A DNA stretch of 64,000 nucleotides from Pullilachnospira sp963929535 (GCA_963929535.1 CAWVIZ010000013.1:110164-174163), one strand, 5' to 3'; counted from the first letter of the stretch, positions 45,937-55,586 are shown. The notes: generated by a model not told the origin, from the letters alone. Program-made: numbers and translations.

Positions 45937-46969
45937 AGATCCTGGCCATGTTTTTCTGCTGCATCTTCACCTTCAGGACTCCTTCTTCTTCCTGCCAGGT
46001 AAATGAGCAGACATGATCGCCGGCGGGAAATGCGACTTTCCACCTGGCATTCTTTCCGGCGGCTCCGGAGATGGGAAGGCTGCAGGTATCCTCCCCCTCC
46101 AGTCTCCACACCGCCAGATAGATTTTCCGCTCGGTGCCAAGTCCCAGGCTCATCCATCCGTCTCCGTCCCTGGCCAGCCCCAGCGGCCAGAACGGCAGTG
46201 CCCGGGGAATATCCTGGCGGATACTCTTATAATACTCCAGTTCCTCCTTCACAATCGCCTTCTTCTCCTCCGCCAGCGTTCCCATATGTCCGCTCTGATG
46301 GATCCTCAGCAGACAGGAATTCACACAGTTGAACACCGTCTCCTCCCGGTCTGAATGGCTCATGGGATAAGACCATATGGCGGCCTGCTCCGGGGCTGCA
46401 GCCGTAGGTGCGTTGGCCGCAATAGACGCATACCGCAGATAGCTGGTCTGGTCGCTGGTGGATTGGATACTGCATCTGGACAGCATGGCATAGTCCATGC
46501 GCATGCCGCCGCTGCTGCAATTCTCAATGACCACCTCCGGGTAATCGGCGAATATCTCATCCAGCCAAGACAGATATGCCCGATTGTGCTCCAGAAGTCC
46601 GTCCCCCGGGCTGTCCGCCTGATAGTCAGTTCCAATCCCCGCGTTGATATTGTAGTCGATCTTGAAATATCCGATACCGTATTCCCGGATCATCCGGTCA
46701 ATCACACCTCTTGTGTATCGGCGCACCTGGGGATTACGGAAATCCAGCTGAAAGCGGTCTCTGTCAATCAGAGGCTCCCCGTGGCGCTGAAACAGCCATG
46801 TCTTTGCCTCACTGTCTGCCCGGATCAGCTGACAATAAGTGGAATGTCTGCCGGGCCAGGAAGTAATCTCCCGGAACTCATCGTCAAACAGCACGATTCT
46901 CAGCTTTGTCAGGGTATAAAAATCCTTCAGGAGCTCCATCATCTCCTCACGCTGAAACTGAATACTCAT
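45920..46969 (-). pseudogene. Chimera: PocR sensory start fused to GH36 alpha-galactosidase C-terminal part
   Basis: Residues 1-57 (QREEMMELLKDFYTLTKLRI, then VLFDDEFREITSWPGRHSTY) look like the N-terminal PocR-type sensor of an AraC regulator. From about residue 58 the sequence is GH36: WLFQRHGEPLIDRDRFQLDF, then GYFKIDYN (nucleophile Asp) and IENCSSGGMRMDYAMLSRCS (acid/base Asp), followed by the C-terminal beta domain. The roughly 300-400 residue N-terminal GH36 domain and the regulator remainder are missing. The join is in frame, so a fusion could be made, but a catalytic domain without its N-terminal domain is probably unstable. Confidence 0.75.
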
Positions 46970-47058
46970 AATCGCCCTCCTTTTCCTGTTCAGTCGTCTC
47001 TTCCAAGAGCCATGCGGTCTGCATAATATCCCGAAAAAAATCCACTCCCCCTGCGTTC
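46970..47058 (-). other. Intergenic remnant upstream of the chimera
   Basis: A short frame reads MNAGGVDFFRDIMQTAWLLE and stops just inside the chimera. It has no recognised family. AGGAGG near 46978 serves the chimera's ATG at 46969. Confidence 0.3.
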
Positions 47059-47059
47059 A

Positions 47060-47572
47060 TCAGAACATGCTTCCCGTCTTCCTGAAACCAGAAGGACTGA
47101 TCCCTGTCCTCTGAGTAAAAAAGTGGGTAAATGCCGCGATATTTTCAAATCCTGTCTGTTCCGCAATTTCCCCAATGGCCATCTCCGAATTCTTCAAAAG
47201 CAGCTTGGCCCGTTCCAGCAGAAACTCTTCCCTGTCTTTCAGATAAGAAACCACCGGAAAATTCAGCAGCCTCAGAGCATCCACTGCATACTGGATCCGG
47301 AATCGAAAATGCCACCACAAAAATGTTGTGGGCTTACGGTCTGTTTTATAATGACTATGGCGAACATTTTCCGGAATGATCACAATGCTTCCCGGCCCAG
47401 TCTCATAGCTCTTTCCATTCAGTTCCAGAACCGCCTCTCCCTTCTGCAGATAAGACATCACATAAAACGGAAAAACTCTATTTCGGTTACTCAGTTCCCT
47501 CCTCGTTTCCAGATTGTATTCCATGATTTCCAAATCTGAAATCTGGATAATCTGCTCTAGATATTTATCCAA
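47060..47572 (-). pseudogene. AraC-family regulator with internal deletion
   Basis: A 170-residue frame has an N-terminal cupin-like arm (VMSYLQKGEAVLELNGKSYE, then GSIVIIPENVRHSHYKT), typical of sugar-responsive AraC proteins, and a C-terminal second helix-turn-helix (MAIGEIAEQTGFENIAAFTH, FFTQRTGISPSGFRKTG). About 100 residues expected between them, including the first HTH of the AraC pair, are missing near residue 117 (KDREEF to LLERAK). The TTG start with GGAGG upstream overlaps the end of rsmI by eight bases. With one HTH it should not bind DNA normally. Confidence 0.7.
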
Positions 47573-48440
47573 GCTCTGTCACCTCCGGGCTCTCTGCTTT
47601 TTCCTCCAGCAGTCCCTGATACACCTCTCTTTTTCCGATCCCCCGGTCCTTTGCCACCAGCTTCATGGCCTCCTTATGCCCGATTCCCTGGTCTTCATAA
47701 TACCGCATATGCTCTTTCAGGCTCATACTTTCCCAGGTCTTCTGTTTTTCCGCCTCCATCTCCCGGCGGCTTCGGCCTTCCATTACGATCACGCATTCCC
47801 CCCTGGGTTCCTGTTCCCGGTAATATTCCAGAGCTTCTGAAAGAGTGGTGTCAAATACGGTCTCGTGTTTCTTGGTCAGTTCCCGGCAAACTGCGATCCT
47901 CCGGTCTCCCAGACTGTCATACAGCTCCCTGATAGTCCGCACCAGCCTGTGGGGCGCCTCATAGAGCACCACTGTCCGGGTTTCCTCCTTCAGTTCCTCC
48001 AGGACTGCCGCCCGCTCCTTCTTTTCCATGGGCAGAAATGCCTCAAAGGCAAATCTTCTGGTGGAAAGCCCGGACATGGTCAGCGCGGTGATACACGCCG
48101 CCGCACCGGGAAGGGAGGTTACCGGAATCTGTTCCTTCCGGCACATGGCCACCAGCTCCTCCCCCGGATCCGAGATCCCGGGAGTTCCCGCATCGGTGAT
48201 CAGAGCCACATTCTTTCCTTCCTGGAGCAGTCTCACCAGATATCTGCCCTTGTCGATCTTGTTGTACTCATGATAGCTGGTCATAGGCGTCCGGATCTCA
48301 AAATGATTCAGCAGTTTAATGCTGTTCCTGGTGTCCTCCGCCGCGATCAGATCCACTTCCTTCAGCGTCCGCAGCACCCGGAAGGTGATATCCTCCAAAT
48401 TGCCGATGGGTGTCGCGCACAGATATAATGTTCCCGTCAT
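47565..48440 (-). CDS. rsmI: 16S rRNA 2'-O-ribose C1402 methyltransferase
   Basis: This 291-residue enzyme reads LYLCATPIGNLEDITFRVLR, EVDLIAAEDTRNSIKLL, LITDAGTPGISDPGEEL, and SGLSTRRFAFEAFLP. These are the standard motifs of the RsmI/YraL family (tetrapyrrole methylase fold), which modifies the ribosomal P-site nucleotide C1402 with SAM. It lies in a housekeeping run with trmN6-like, ricT and holB genes, the usual Firmicutes neighbourhood. Confidence 0.95.
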   Translation of the reverse strand: MTGTLYLCATPIGNLEDITFRVLRTLKEVDLIAAEDTRNSIKLLNHFEIRTPMTSYHEYNKIDKGRYLVRLLQEGKNVALITDAGTPGISDPGEELVAMCRKEQIPVTSLPGAAACITALTMSGLSTRRFAFEAFLPMEKKERAAVLEELKEETRTVVLYEAPHRLVRTIRELYDSLGDRRIAVCRELTKKHETVFDTTLSEALEYYREQEPRGECVIVMEGRSRREMEAEKQKTWESMSLKEHMRYYEDQGIGHKEAMKLVAKDRGIGKREVYQGLLEEKAESPEVTELG

Positions 48441-48554
48441 ACTCCCTCCTGTCCCCGTCAGACCTGTCCAACCCGGTCATTGTGCGGATCCTGGCGCCTC
48501 CCGCCTGGATCTGCCCTCCGGAATTTTCCGCAGGCCCTGCCGTTCCTGTCCTTT

Positions 48555-49295
48555 TTACCTTCCGTCTCCGTAGATCCGGCGTATTTCCTCCGTATATACT
48601 CCCGGCCGCTCATACATGATCAAAGGCTTTTCCACAGTGATCCTGGGGTTTCCTCCCAACATTCCCTCGATCAGGACCATATTGGGTTCCTTGTCCACAT
48701 ACGGATACACCAGCCGCATCCGCTTGGGCTCCAGCTTATACTTCATCATCACTCCCATGATCTCTGCCAGCCGAAAGGGTCTGTGCACCATATAAAACCG
48801 CCCCCTGGGTTCCAGTACCTGGGCTGCCTGGGATATTACGTCTTCCAGTGTACAGAGGATCTCATGGCGTGCGATCGCCTTGGGCAGATGAGGATTCACC
48901 AGTCCGTGATTTCCCGTCATATAGGGCGGATTGCAGGTCACAACAGAAAAGGAAGCCCTGCCAAATATGGCAGCGGCTTCCCTGATATCTCCAGTCTGAA
49001 TCGTGACCGCATCCTCCAGATGATTGTAAGCTACACTTCGTCTGGCCATTTCGGCGCTCTCTTCCTGAATCTCCAGCCCGGTAAAATGCTCTCCCGGGGT
49101 CTTAGCCTTCAGCAGAATCGGGATAATACCTGTCCCGGTCCCCAGATCCAGCGCCCGCTCTCCGGGCTTCACCCTGGCAAATCCCGACAGCAGGACCGCA
49201 TCTGCTCCATAGCAGAAATTCTCCGGATTCTGAATGATAAAATACCCGTTCTGCAGATCATCCAGGCGTTCATGCTCTTTTAATGTAATTGTCAT
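48555..49295 (-). CDS. tRNA1(Val) A37 N6-methyltransferase-like protein
   Basis: This 246-residue Rossmann methyltransferase has the SAM loop ALDLGTGTGIIPILL and the N6-adenine catalytic NPPY motif in SVVTCNPPYMTG, preceded by NPENFCYGADAVLLSGFARV. This matches TrmN6/YfiC-type enzymes. It lies ten bases downstream of ricT, in the order ricT, this gene, rsmI known from Bacillus (yaaT, yabB, yabC region). Confidence 0.9.
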   Translation of the reverse strand: MTITLKEHERLDDLQNGYFIIQNPENFCYGADAVLLSGFARVKPGERALDLGTGTGIIPILLKAKTPGEHFTGLEIQEESAEMARRSVAYNHLEDAVTIQTGDIREAAAIFGRASFSVVTCNPPYMTGNHGLVNPHLPKAIARHEILCTLEDVISQAAQVLEPRGRFYMVHRPFRLAEIMGVMMKYKLEPKRMRLVYPYVDKEPNMVLIEGMLGGNPRITVEKPLIMYERPGVYTEEIRRIYGDGR

Positions 49296-49304
49296 TTCCG
49301 ATTC

Positions 49305-50189
49305 CTACTTCTCTCTCTCCAGTTTCTCCAGCGCCTTGGCCTCTTCCTTGGAAAGTTTTACCTTCTCTTTCTTGTGACGCGGCCTGAACTTCAGCTCCTC
49401 CGCCTTATACTCCCGGATTTCCTTCTCGTCATTGACGTTCACCAGCACCCTCACCATCTGGCGGAGCACATTTACATTCTGCACCTCGCCCTTCAGGCCG
49501 TCCGGCGTGGTCACAGTGTCGCCGGTGCCGGGAAGCTTCTTATTCAGATACTCATACGTCTCCTGTTCATTCTTCAGACAGCACATCAGCCGGCCGCAGA
49601 CGCCGGAAATCTTTGTGGGATTCAGCGACAGGTTCTGCTCCTTGGCCATCTTAATGGACACCGGGGCAAATTCCGACAGATAGGTATGGCAGCACAGCGG
49701 CCGCCCGCAGATTCCGATACCTCCCAGGATCCTGGTCTCATCCCGCACACCGATCTGTCTCAGTTCGATCCTGGTCTTAAATACTGCCGCCAGGTCCTTC
49801 ACCAGCTCCCGGAAATCGATCCGACCGTCCGCAGTGAAGTAAAACAGCACTTTATTATTGTCAAAGGTATACTCCACATCGATCAGCTTCATATCCAGCT
49901 CATGAGCACGGATTTTTTTCACACAGACCTGATAGGCTTCCTTCTCCTTTTTCCGGTTGCTCTGCTCCCGGGCATCATCCTTTGCCGTGGCGATCCGGAT
50001 CACATCCTTTAAAGGCTGCACCACCGACTCCTCGTCCACATCCTTGGGTCCCAGGACCACGGATCCGTATTCCACACCCCTGGCGGTCTCCACGATCACA
50101 TGATCTCCCGGCTTTACCTGGAAATTCTTGGGATTAAAATAATATATTTTTCCTACATTCCGAAACCGGACACCTATAATCTTTACCAT
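49305..50189 (-). CDS. ricT: PSP1-domain protein RicT
   Basis: This 294-residue protein is the PSP1 C-terminal domain protein (YaaT/RicT). It carries a conserved Cys cluster in GGIGICGRPLCCHTYLSEF and KISGVCGRLMCCLKNEQETY. In Bacillus it forms a Fe-S-containing complex with YlbF and YmcA that modulates RNase Y and mRNA maturation. The C-terminal tail is lysine-rich. It is encoded one base downstream of holB. Confidence 0.94.
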   Translation of the reverse strand: MVKIIGVRFRNVGKIYYFNPKNFQVKPGDHVIVETARGVEYGSVVLGPKDVDEESVVQPLKDVIRIATAKDDAREQSNRKKEKEAYQVCVKKIRAHELDMKLIDVEYTFDNNKVLFYFTADGRIDFRELVKDLAAVFKTRIELRQIGVRDETRILGGIGICGRPLCCHTYLSEFAPVSIKMAKEQNLSLNPTKISGVCGRLMCCLKNEQETYEYLNKKLPGTGDTVTTPDGLKGEVQNVNVLRQMVRVLVNVNDEKEIREYKAEELKFRPRHKKEKVKLSKEEAKALEKLEREK

Positions 50190-50190
50190 T

Positions 50191-51180
50191 CTAATTCTCC
50201 TTGATCGTCATAAAAAGAAGCTCCATGACGAGATCAAAATTTACATTCGCGTGGAGCCGGGTCTTGGCCTTTTCCACTGCGTCTATCATATTCTCAATTC
50301 CCTCATAGGAACTTTTTCTGGCTCTTTCCTTGATATCATTGAGCTGATCCTTAAACACCAGCCCGTCCACCTCCTTGGTGGCCTTAAAGAGCAGCACGTC
50401 CCGGAACCACAGAATAAAGATATCCAGATAATCATAAATATTCTGTTTGTCCGCAGACAGCATCTTAACGGCATCCACCAGCTCATACAGTTCCATATCA
50501 CTGGAACGCCTCAGGAGCCGGAGCGCGTTCTCCGTCATCTGTCCAAATTCCTCCGACTGGGCGATCTGTTTTGCCTTGCCGATATTTCCCTGGGCGATGG
50601 AAGCGTCCACCTGCGCCTGATAATCCGGTATATGAAGCTTTTCCATAAGATACTCCTTTACCATATTCTCTTTTACAGGCCGCAGCCCCAGCTTCACACA
50701 CCTGGAGGTGATGGTCGGCAGAAGCGCGTCCATGTTGCTGGTCAGCAGGAGAATCACCGCATAGGCCGGCGGCTCCTCAATGGTTTTCAGAAGAGCATTC
50801 TGCGCCTGAAGCGTCAGCTTCTCCGCCTCGCTGATAATATATATTTTATAAGAGCTGCAGTATGGCCTGATGGCCACGTCATCGATCAGCTGTGTGCGGA
50901 TATCCTCGATACCGATGGAATTCGGCTTTTCATGAGTAACATTGATGATATCCGGATGATTCTTGCTCATAGCCTTTCTGCAGGAGCTGCAAGCCAGGCA
51001 GGGATCTACCCCCTTCCGCTCACACTGCAGTGTCATGGCAAATGTGGTCGCCAGAAGTTTCTTTCCGGAACCCGTCTCCCCGCTGAAAATATACGCATGG
51101 GAAACCTTCCCCAACCGGATCGCATTCTGTAAATGTCTGATAATCTCTTTATGCCCTACAATCTCCTGAAATCCCGGCAT
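50191..51180 (-). CDS. holB: DNA polymerase III delta' subunit
   Basis: This 329-residue clamp-loader subunit reads FSGETGSGKKLLATTFA (Walker A), a zinc-binding CLACSSC preceded by another Cys, KIYIISEAEKLTLQAQNALL (Walker B region) and SNMDALLPTITSRCVKL (sensor SRC motif). It is a component of the replicative clamp loader. It starts the conserved holB-ricT-methyltransferase-rsmI run. Confidence 0.94.
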   Translation of the reverse strand: MPGFQEIVGHKEIIRHLQNAIRLGKVSHAYIFSGETGSGKKLLATTFAMTLQCERKGVDPCLACSSCRKAMSKNHPDIINVTHEKPNSIGIEDIRTQLIDDVAIRPYCSSYKIYIISEAEKLTLQAQNALLKTIEEPPAYAVILLLTSNMDALLPTITSRCVKLGLRPVKENMVKEYLMEKLHIPDYQAQVDASIAQGNIGKAKQIAQSEEFGQMTENALRLLRRSSDMELYELVDAVKMLSADKQNIYDYLDIFILWFRDVLLFKATKEVDGLVFKDQLNDIKERARKSSYEGIENMIDAVEKAKTRLHANVNFDLVMELLFMTIKEN

Positions 51181-51256
51181 ACTTCCACCTCCCCGTTTCT
51201 GCCTTTCGCATCGGAATTCTCTCCTGCAGCCCGCCGCAGGATTCCTGATTCCGATT

Positions 51257-51847
51257 TCAGTATAGCACAGAAATTATATACTTTTCAATGTCCCGCAGGC
51301 AAGTATTGAAATCTGTATTCAGAAAACGGAAGTCAATTTCCGCTTCCCGTATCTTCTCCTCGCTGAAGTCCTGGCTGTCCGCCAGAAATCGTCTGCACAT
51401 TTCCTCATATTTGGGAACTTCCTGGGTCTCTTCCCGGGCAATGGCTCTTTTCAGCCGCTCCCCATCCTCTACCTCCACGTAGATAGGGCATAGCCGGTCT
51501 TTTCCGTAATATCCCCGCAGCTTCCGGTAGGACTCCAGGGTTCCGATCCCCAGATAATTTTCCTTTTCCGGATCCACTGTCCCATCGTCCGCTGTAAAAT
51601 ATCTCCAGAGTCCATACACGGTATGATATCCCCGTTCCTCTATGATCTTTCCCGCCGCCTCCAATTCCTGATACCGCTCCTCGGAGACGAAATGATACTC
51701 CCGTCCGTCCTTCTCCCCGTCCCTCACCGGCCGGGTAGTATAAAGAACGATTTTTTTCAGTTCTCCCACATGATCTCTCATCAGTTCCCGGTAAATGGAA
51801 TCCTTTCCGGAAGCGCTTTTCCCCATAATATAAAATATTTTACCCAT
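51257..51847 (-). CDS. Guanylate kinase-like P-loop kinase
   Basis: This 196-residue protein has P-loop IMGKSASGKDSIYREL at residues 7-22, then VLYTTRPVRDGEKDGREYHF (the TTRP and EYHF segments of guanylate kinases), and Arg-containing lid GERLKRAIAREETQE. The P-loop lacks the GPSG-x-GK form of housekeeping Gmk and the lid is shorter, so it may be a divergent paralogue. GMP to GDP phosphorylation is likely from family, not shown. Upstream neighbour is pcp at 70 bases. Confidence 0.85.
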   Translation of the reverse strand: MGKIFYIMGKSASGKDSIYRELMRDHVGELKKIVLYTTRPVRDGEKDGREYHFVSEERYQELEAAGKIIEERGYHTVYGLWRYFTADDGTVDPEKENYLGIGTLESYRKLRGYYGKDRLCPIYVEVEDGERLKRAIAREETQEVPKYEEMCRRFLADSQDFSEEKIREAEIDFRFLNTDFNTCLRDIEKYIISVLY

Positions 51848-51917
51848 ATTTCCTCTTTCTCTTTCCAGTTTTTGCAGCAGTCCGGCCTTCCGGCTTCACT
51901 GCCGTCCTTCCTCCGTC

Positions 51918-52568
51918 TTACAGGATCGTTCCCATGGAGTTTGCTCCTGTCAGATCCGTATCTCTCAGCGCTGCCGCCTCCAGCGCATACCGCAGGCCGT
52001 CTGCCATCATATCCACCGTCATAAACGGCGTCCCCCCGGGTTTTCCCACCGCCTGTCCGGCAGCGTACGGCACATGGATAAATCCCGCCCGGATCCCGGG
52101 ATACTTTTTCTGTGCCAGATACAGCACCTGATACATGATACAGTTGCACACATAGGTTCCCGCCGAGTAGGAAAGCTCCGCCGGAATTCCGTGCGCTCTC
52201 ATGCTCTCCACCATTGCCTTTACCGGAAGACTGGAAAAATAAGCATTCTCCCCATCCTTCCGAAGGGGCTGACCTTCCGGCTGCTGCCCGTCATTATCCG
52301 GAATCCTGGCCTCCGCCAGATTGATGGCCACCCGCTCCACCGTCATACAGGACCGGCCCCCAGCCTGGCCCACATTCAGTACGATCTCCGGATGATACTC
52401 AGCTATCGCTGCTTCCGTTGCCTTCACACTTCCCTCAAAGGAAGTGGGGATCTGCACCTTTATCACTTCCCTGCCAGCCACCGTATCCGGCAGCAGCTTC
52501 ACTGCCTCCCAGGCAGGATTCACCGTTTCCCCTCCAAAGGGGTCAAAACCTGTAACTAAAATCTTCAT
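51918..52568 (-). CDS. pcp: Pyroglutamyl-peptidase I
   Basis: This 216-residue cytoplasmic cysteine peptidase (family C15) removes N-terminal pyroglutamate. The catalytic triad is visible: Glu in MTVERVAINL (E78), Cys in GTYVCNCIMY (C141) and His in FIHVPY (H165). The N-terminal KILVTGFDPFGGETVNPAWE is diagnostic. The ATG at 52568 is chosen over the frame's first codon, three residues earlier. It lies 44 bases after the response regulator gene and may share its transcript. Confidence 0.95.
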   Translation of the reverse strand: MKILVTGFDPFGGETVNPAWEAVKLLPDTVAGREVIKVQIPTSFEGSVKATEAAIAEYHPEIVLNVGQAGGRSCMTVERVAINLAEARIPDNDGQQPEGQPLRKDGENAYFSSLPVKAMVESMRAHGIPAELSYSAGTYVCNCIMYQVLYLAQKKYPGIRAGFIHVPYAAGQAVGKPGGTPFMTVDMMADGLRYALEAAALRDTDLTGANSMGTIL

Positions 52569-52612
52569 CCCTAACACCTCAAAACGGCAGTGCTGCGCCT
52601 GCCGTTCTTTCC

Positions 52613-53302
52613 TTAAACCTTAAACCGATATCCCACTCCCCAGATCGTTTCAATATACTGGGGCTTTGCCGTATTATACTCGATCTTCTCCCGGATCTTC
52701 TTGATATGCACCGTAACCGTGGCAATATCCCCGATGGACTCCATGTTCCAGATCTCATTGAACAGTTCGTCCTTGGTAAATACCCGGTTGGGATTCTCCG
52801 CCAGAAAGGTAAGAAGGTCAAACTCCTTGGTGGTGAAGTTCTTCTCCTCCCCATTCACCCAGACTCTCCGGGCCGTCTTGTCAATCTTGATCCCCCGGAT
52901 CTCGATAATGTCGTTGGTCTGCACTCCGGTTCCGATCAGTCTCTCATACCTGGCCAGATGGGCCTTTACCCGTGCCACCAGCTCACTGGGGCTGAAGGGC
53001 TTGGTCATATAGTCATCGGCTCCCAGTCCCAGTCCCCGGATCTTGTCGATATCATCCTTTTTGGCGGACACCATGATGATGGGGGTATTCTTCTGGGCCC
53101 TGATCTCCCGGCAGATGTCAAATCCATCCATCTCCGGAAGCATCAGATCCAGGATGATCAGATTAAAGTCCTCTGTCAGTGCCCGCTTCAGTCCCACATC
53201 CCCCCGGTGCTCGATCTCCACCTCAAATCCGCTCAGTTCCAGATAATCCTTCTCCAGATCCGCGATCGCCTCTTCATCTTCCACAATCAAAATCTTACTC
53301 AT
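52613..53302 (-). CDS. OmpR/VanR-type response regulator
   Basis: This 229-residue regulator has a receiver (acidic E8-D9-E10; phospho-acceptor D52 in LIILDLMLPEMDG; K in YMTKPFSP) and a winged-helix DNA-binding domain (about 130-229) with FTTKEFDLLTFLAENPNRVF and TVTVHIKKIREKIE. It overlaps the kinase gene by eight bases. The target is unknown; VanR-like systems respond to cell-wall or peptide signals. Confidence 0.94.
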   Translation of the reverse strand: MSKILIVEDEEAIADLEKDYLELSGFEVEIEHRGDVGLKRALTEDFNLIILDLMLPEMDGFDICREIRAQKNTPIIMVSAKKDDIDKIRGLGLGADDYMTKPFSPSELVARVKAHLARYERLIGTGVQTNDIIEIRGIKIDKTARRVWVNGEEKNFTTKEFDLLTFLAENPNRVFTKDELFNEIWNMESIGDIATVTVHIKKIREKIEYNTAKPQYIETIWGVGYRFKV

Positions 53303-54797
53303 TTGCCGGTACCTCCTGATATTTTCTCAAAGCCAGATACATGACCGTACCCGTTCCCTCCTTGCTGGTAGCCCATACCTGGCCTCCATGGTCCTCCATG
53401 ATCTTCTTTACAATGGACAGTCCGATTCCGCTTCCTCCCTTGGAGGAATTCCTGGAAGCATCCGTCCGGTAAAAGCGGTCAAATATATTCGCCAGATCCT
53501 TCTGGGCGATTCCCTTGCCGTTATCCTCTATCTCTATCTGGATAAAATCACCCACATCCCTCAGCCGGATATTAATGGCCTTCTTGGGCTTATCCATATA
53601 CTTCATGGAATTGCTGATGATATTGTTGATCACCCGCTTGATCTGCTCCGCGTCGGCGATCACCACCGTATCATCCTCCAGATAATTAAAATACGTCAGC
53701 GACACTCCGCTGGACTCCAGCTCCACGCTCAGCTCATCCACACAGTCCTCAAAATAATCGCTGATATTGATCTTGTTGAAGGTATATGGAATCCGATTGG
53801 TATCGATCTTGGAATAAAATGTAAGCTCATTGATCAGCCGGTCCATCTCATTCGCCTTGGTGTAAATGGTACGGATGTACTTATCCATCTTCTCCGGGGT
53901 GTCCGCCACACCGTCCATGATCCCCTCCACATACCCTTTCACCGCTGTGATGGGGGTCTTCAGATCATGGGAAATATTGCTGATCAGCTCCTTGTTTTCC
54001 TTGTCGAACGCCACCTTTTCCTCTGCGGAAGCCTTCAGTCTCTGACGCATATCCTCAAAGTCATCGCAGAGATCACTGATCTCAGATACGCCGCTCTTTT
54101 CAATGGTAAATTCCAGGTTCCCGTCCTTGATCTTCCTGGTGGCCTCTCTCAGCTGATTCAGCGGCGTGATCACCCCCCGGTATGTCCACATACACAGCCC
54201 CGCACTGGTAACGATCAGGATCAGCACGATCACAAATACCATATCCGCCATCAGCTGGCGCATCTGAGGAACAACCGCATCCGCCTGAATAATGATGAAA
54301 GCGCTTCCCTTACTGCCGTCCGTATACTGAAAATCCACCTGTTTCACCAGAGCCTGTATATCCGCGGCAATGTATAGCCCCCGGTCGGACTCTCCCACCG
54401 CGTCTCCATATTCCGGAAGTTCCTCAAACAGATCGTTCAGATCCTCCATTCCCAGTTCCGATCCGTTATATACCAGCTGATCATCCTTTCTGACCAGCAG
54501 AAACGCATTCTTCCCTGTCAGTTCCTTATTCACTCCGTCCAGGTAAGCTTCGTCCTCCAGCTCCTCGGGCGATGCCCCCGCGATTTCCTGAAGATTGGAA
54601 AATGCTTTTTTCGTGATCTTATCCAGCATATTCGTACTGTTGGAAAGGCTCTGATATGTAACCCCTTCAATCCCGTACTGTTTCTCAATCGCCCTCAGCT
54701 GGTAAGAGGTAAAGCCCATCAGCGCTATCCCTGTCAGAACCAGAGGAAAAAGAATTATCACAAAAAATGATATAATAATACGTGTTTTTAACTTCAT
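53295..54797 (-). CDS. Sensor histidine kinase with HAMP domain
   Basis: This 500-residue membrane kinase has segment 1 (IIISFFVIILFPLVLTGIAL), an extracytoplasmic sensor (about 30-180), segment 2 (MVFVIVLILIVTSAGLCMW), HAMP, and the phospho-accepting His in ISNISHDLKTPITAVKGYVE. The ATPase boxes are INNIISNSMKYM, DNGKGIAQKDLANIFDRFYR and GGSGIGLSIVKKIMEDHG. The ATG at 54797 follows GGGTGA. It is co-transcribed with its regulator. The promoter in 54798-54900 is AT-rich but I could not fix it. Confidence 0.93.
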   Translation of the reverse strand: MKLKTRIIISFFVIILFPLVLTGIALMGFTSYQLRAIEKQYGIEGVTYQSLSNSTNMLDKITKKAFSNLQEIAGASPEELEDEAYLDGVNKELTGKNAFLLVRKDDQLVYNGSELGMEDLNDLFEELPEYGDAVGESDRGLYIAADIQALVKQVDFQYTDGSKGSAFIIIQADAVVPQMRQLMADMVFVIVLILIVTSAGLCMWTYRGVITPLNQLREATRKIKDGNLEFTIEKSGVSEISDLCDDFEDMRQRLKASAEEKVAFDKENKELISNISHDLKTPITAVKGYVEGIMDGVADTPEKMDKYIRTIYTKANEMDRLINELTFYSKIDTNRIPYTFNKINISDYFEDCVDELSVELESSGVSLTYFNYLEDDTVVIADAEQIKRVINNIISNSMKYMDKPKKAINIRLRDVGDFIQIEIEDNGKGIAQKDLANIFDRFYRTDASRNSSKGGSGIGLSIVKKIMEDHGGQVWATSKEGTGTVMYLALRKYQEVPANE

Positions 54798-55058
54798 ATC
54801 ATCACCCGATATCTGCAAAATGAAAAGCAGCGGTATGCTGCACTATATGGATTAAGTATATCATATCTTATTCCCATTTTCACCTAAACAAAGCGGGAAG
54901 TTTTCTAAAGTTTCTATAAAAAATCGGGGGTTCCGGGAAAACTGCGGCAGCGGCTGGGCCGACGCTGTGCGTAATCCGCATCACTCCGTGTTCTCACAGG
55001 ACAGCAGCAAAGAAAGGATCCCGCAGAAAGACTTCTGCAGTACAAAAACTCCGGGACA

Positions 55059-55185
55059 GTCAAATACCCCGCTGCAGGCAGCGGGGTATCAAATATGCAG
55101 TTGCGCAGAGCAGCGGGGCATCCGGCACGCAGTGCCGTCAAATGGACATGCAGGCATATCCTCCCAGGGCGCTGCATGCGGGAAC
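55059..55185. repeat. Family B structured repeat, degenerate copy 3
   Basis: It starts GTCAAATACCCCGCTGCAGG and ends GCATGCGGGAAC, with the same hairpin order as the copies at 4179 and 37146 (GC-rich hairpin, short middle, CAAATGGACATGCAGG). The middle GTGTGCC arms are eroded. It lies just after the phnE remnant on the minus strand. The interval 54900-55058 holds no recognisable gene. Confidence 0.7.
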
Positions 55186-55219
55186 AAACGTCCCGGATTT
55201 CTCTGCCGTCCGCATTTTC

Positions 55220-55560
55220 TCAGGCAAATTTTCTTTTGATCCGGACAAATACACGTTCAATACAGTAAGCCACCAGGAAAACCAGCAGGATCGCCACGCC
55301 GGCGGTGCCGTAATCGTATCCCTGAAGGCTGTTGGAGATCACGTAGCCGATTCCTCCGGCGCCCACCATTCCCAGGATGGCGCATTCGGAGAAATTGGTC
55401 TCCAGCCGCATGCCCGCCCACGCCACGATCTGGGACAGGGCCGCCGGAAGAATGGCGTTGATAAAGATGGACAGTTTTCCCGTTCCCGTGGCCTCCAGAG
55501 CCTCTATGGTTTCATCCGGAATACTCTCAAAGCAAATGTAGGTAATGTATCGTTTCGCTT
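55220..55560 (-). pseudogene. Phosphonate/phosphate ABC permease (PhnE-like) C-terminal remnant
   Basis: The frame reads FESIPDETIEALEATGTGKL, an EAA-like loop, then ILGMVGAGGIGYVISNSLQG and a terminal helix ending ERVFVRIKRKFA. This is the C-terminal half of a PhnE-type permease. It has no start and its front is replaced by a family A element at 55587. Partner genes (phnC, phnD) are absent nearby. It is non-functional. Confidence 0.85.
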
Positions 55561-55586
55561 CTGCCCTCCGGATTCTCCGGTCCGCC

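Noticed and set aside
55220..55426. Functional small membrane protein of 68 residues
   Set aside because: The apparent ATG is internal to a longer PhnE-like frame (FESIPDETIEALEATG upstream), so it is a truncated permease rather than a small gene.
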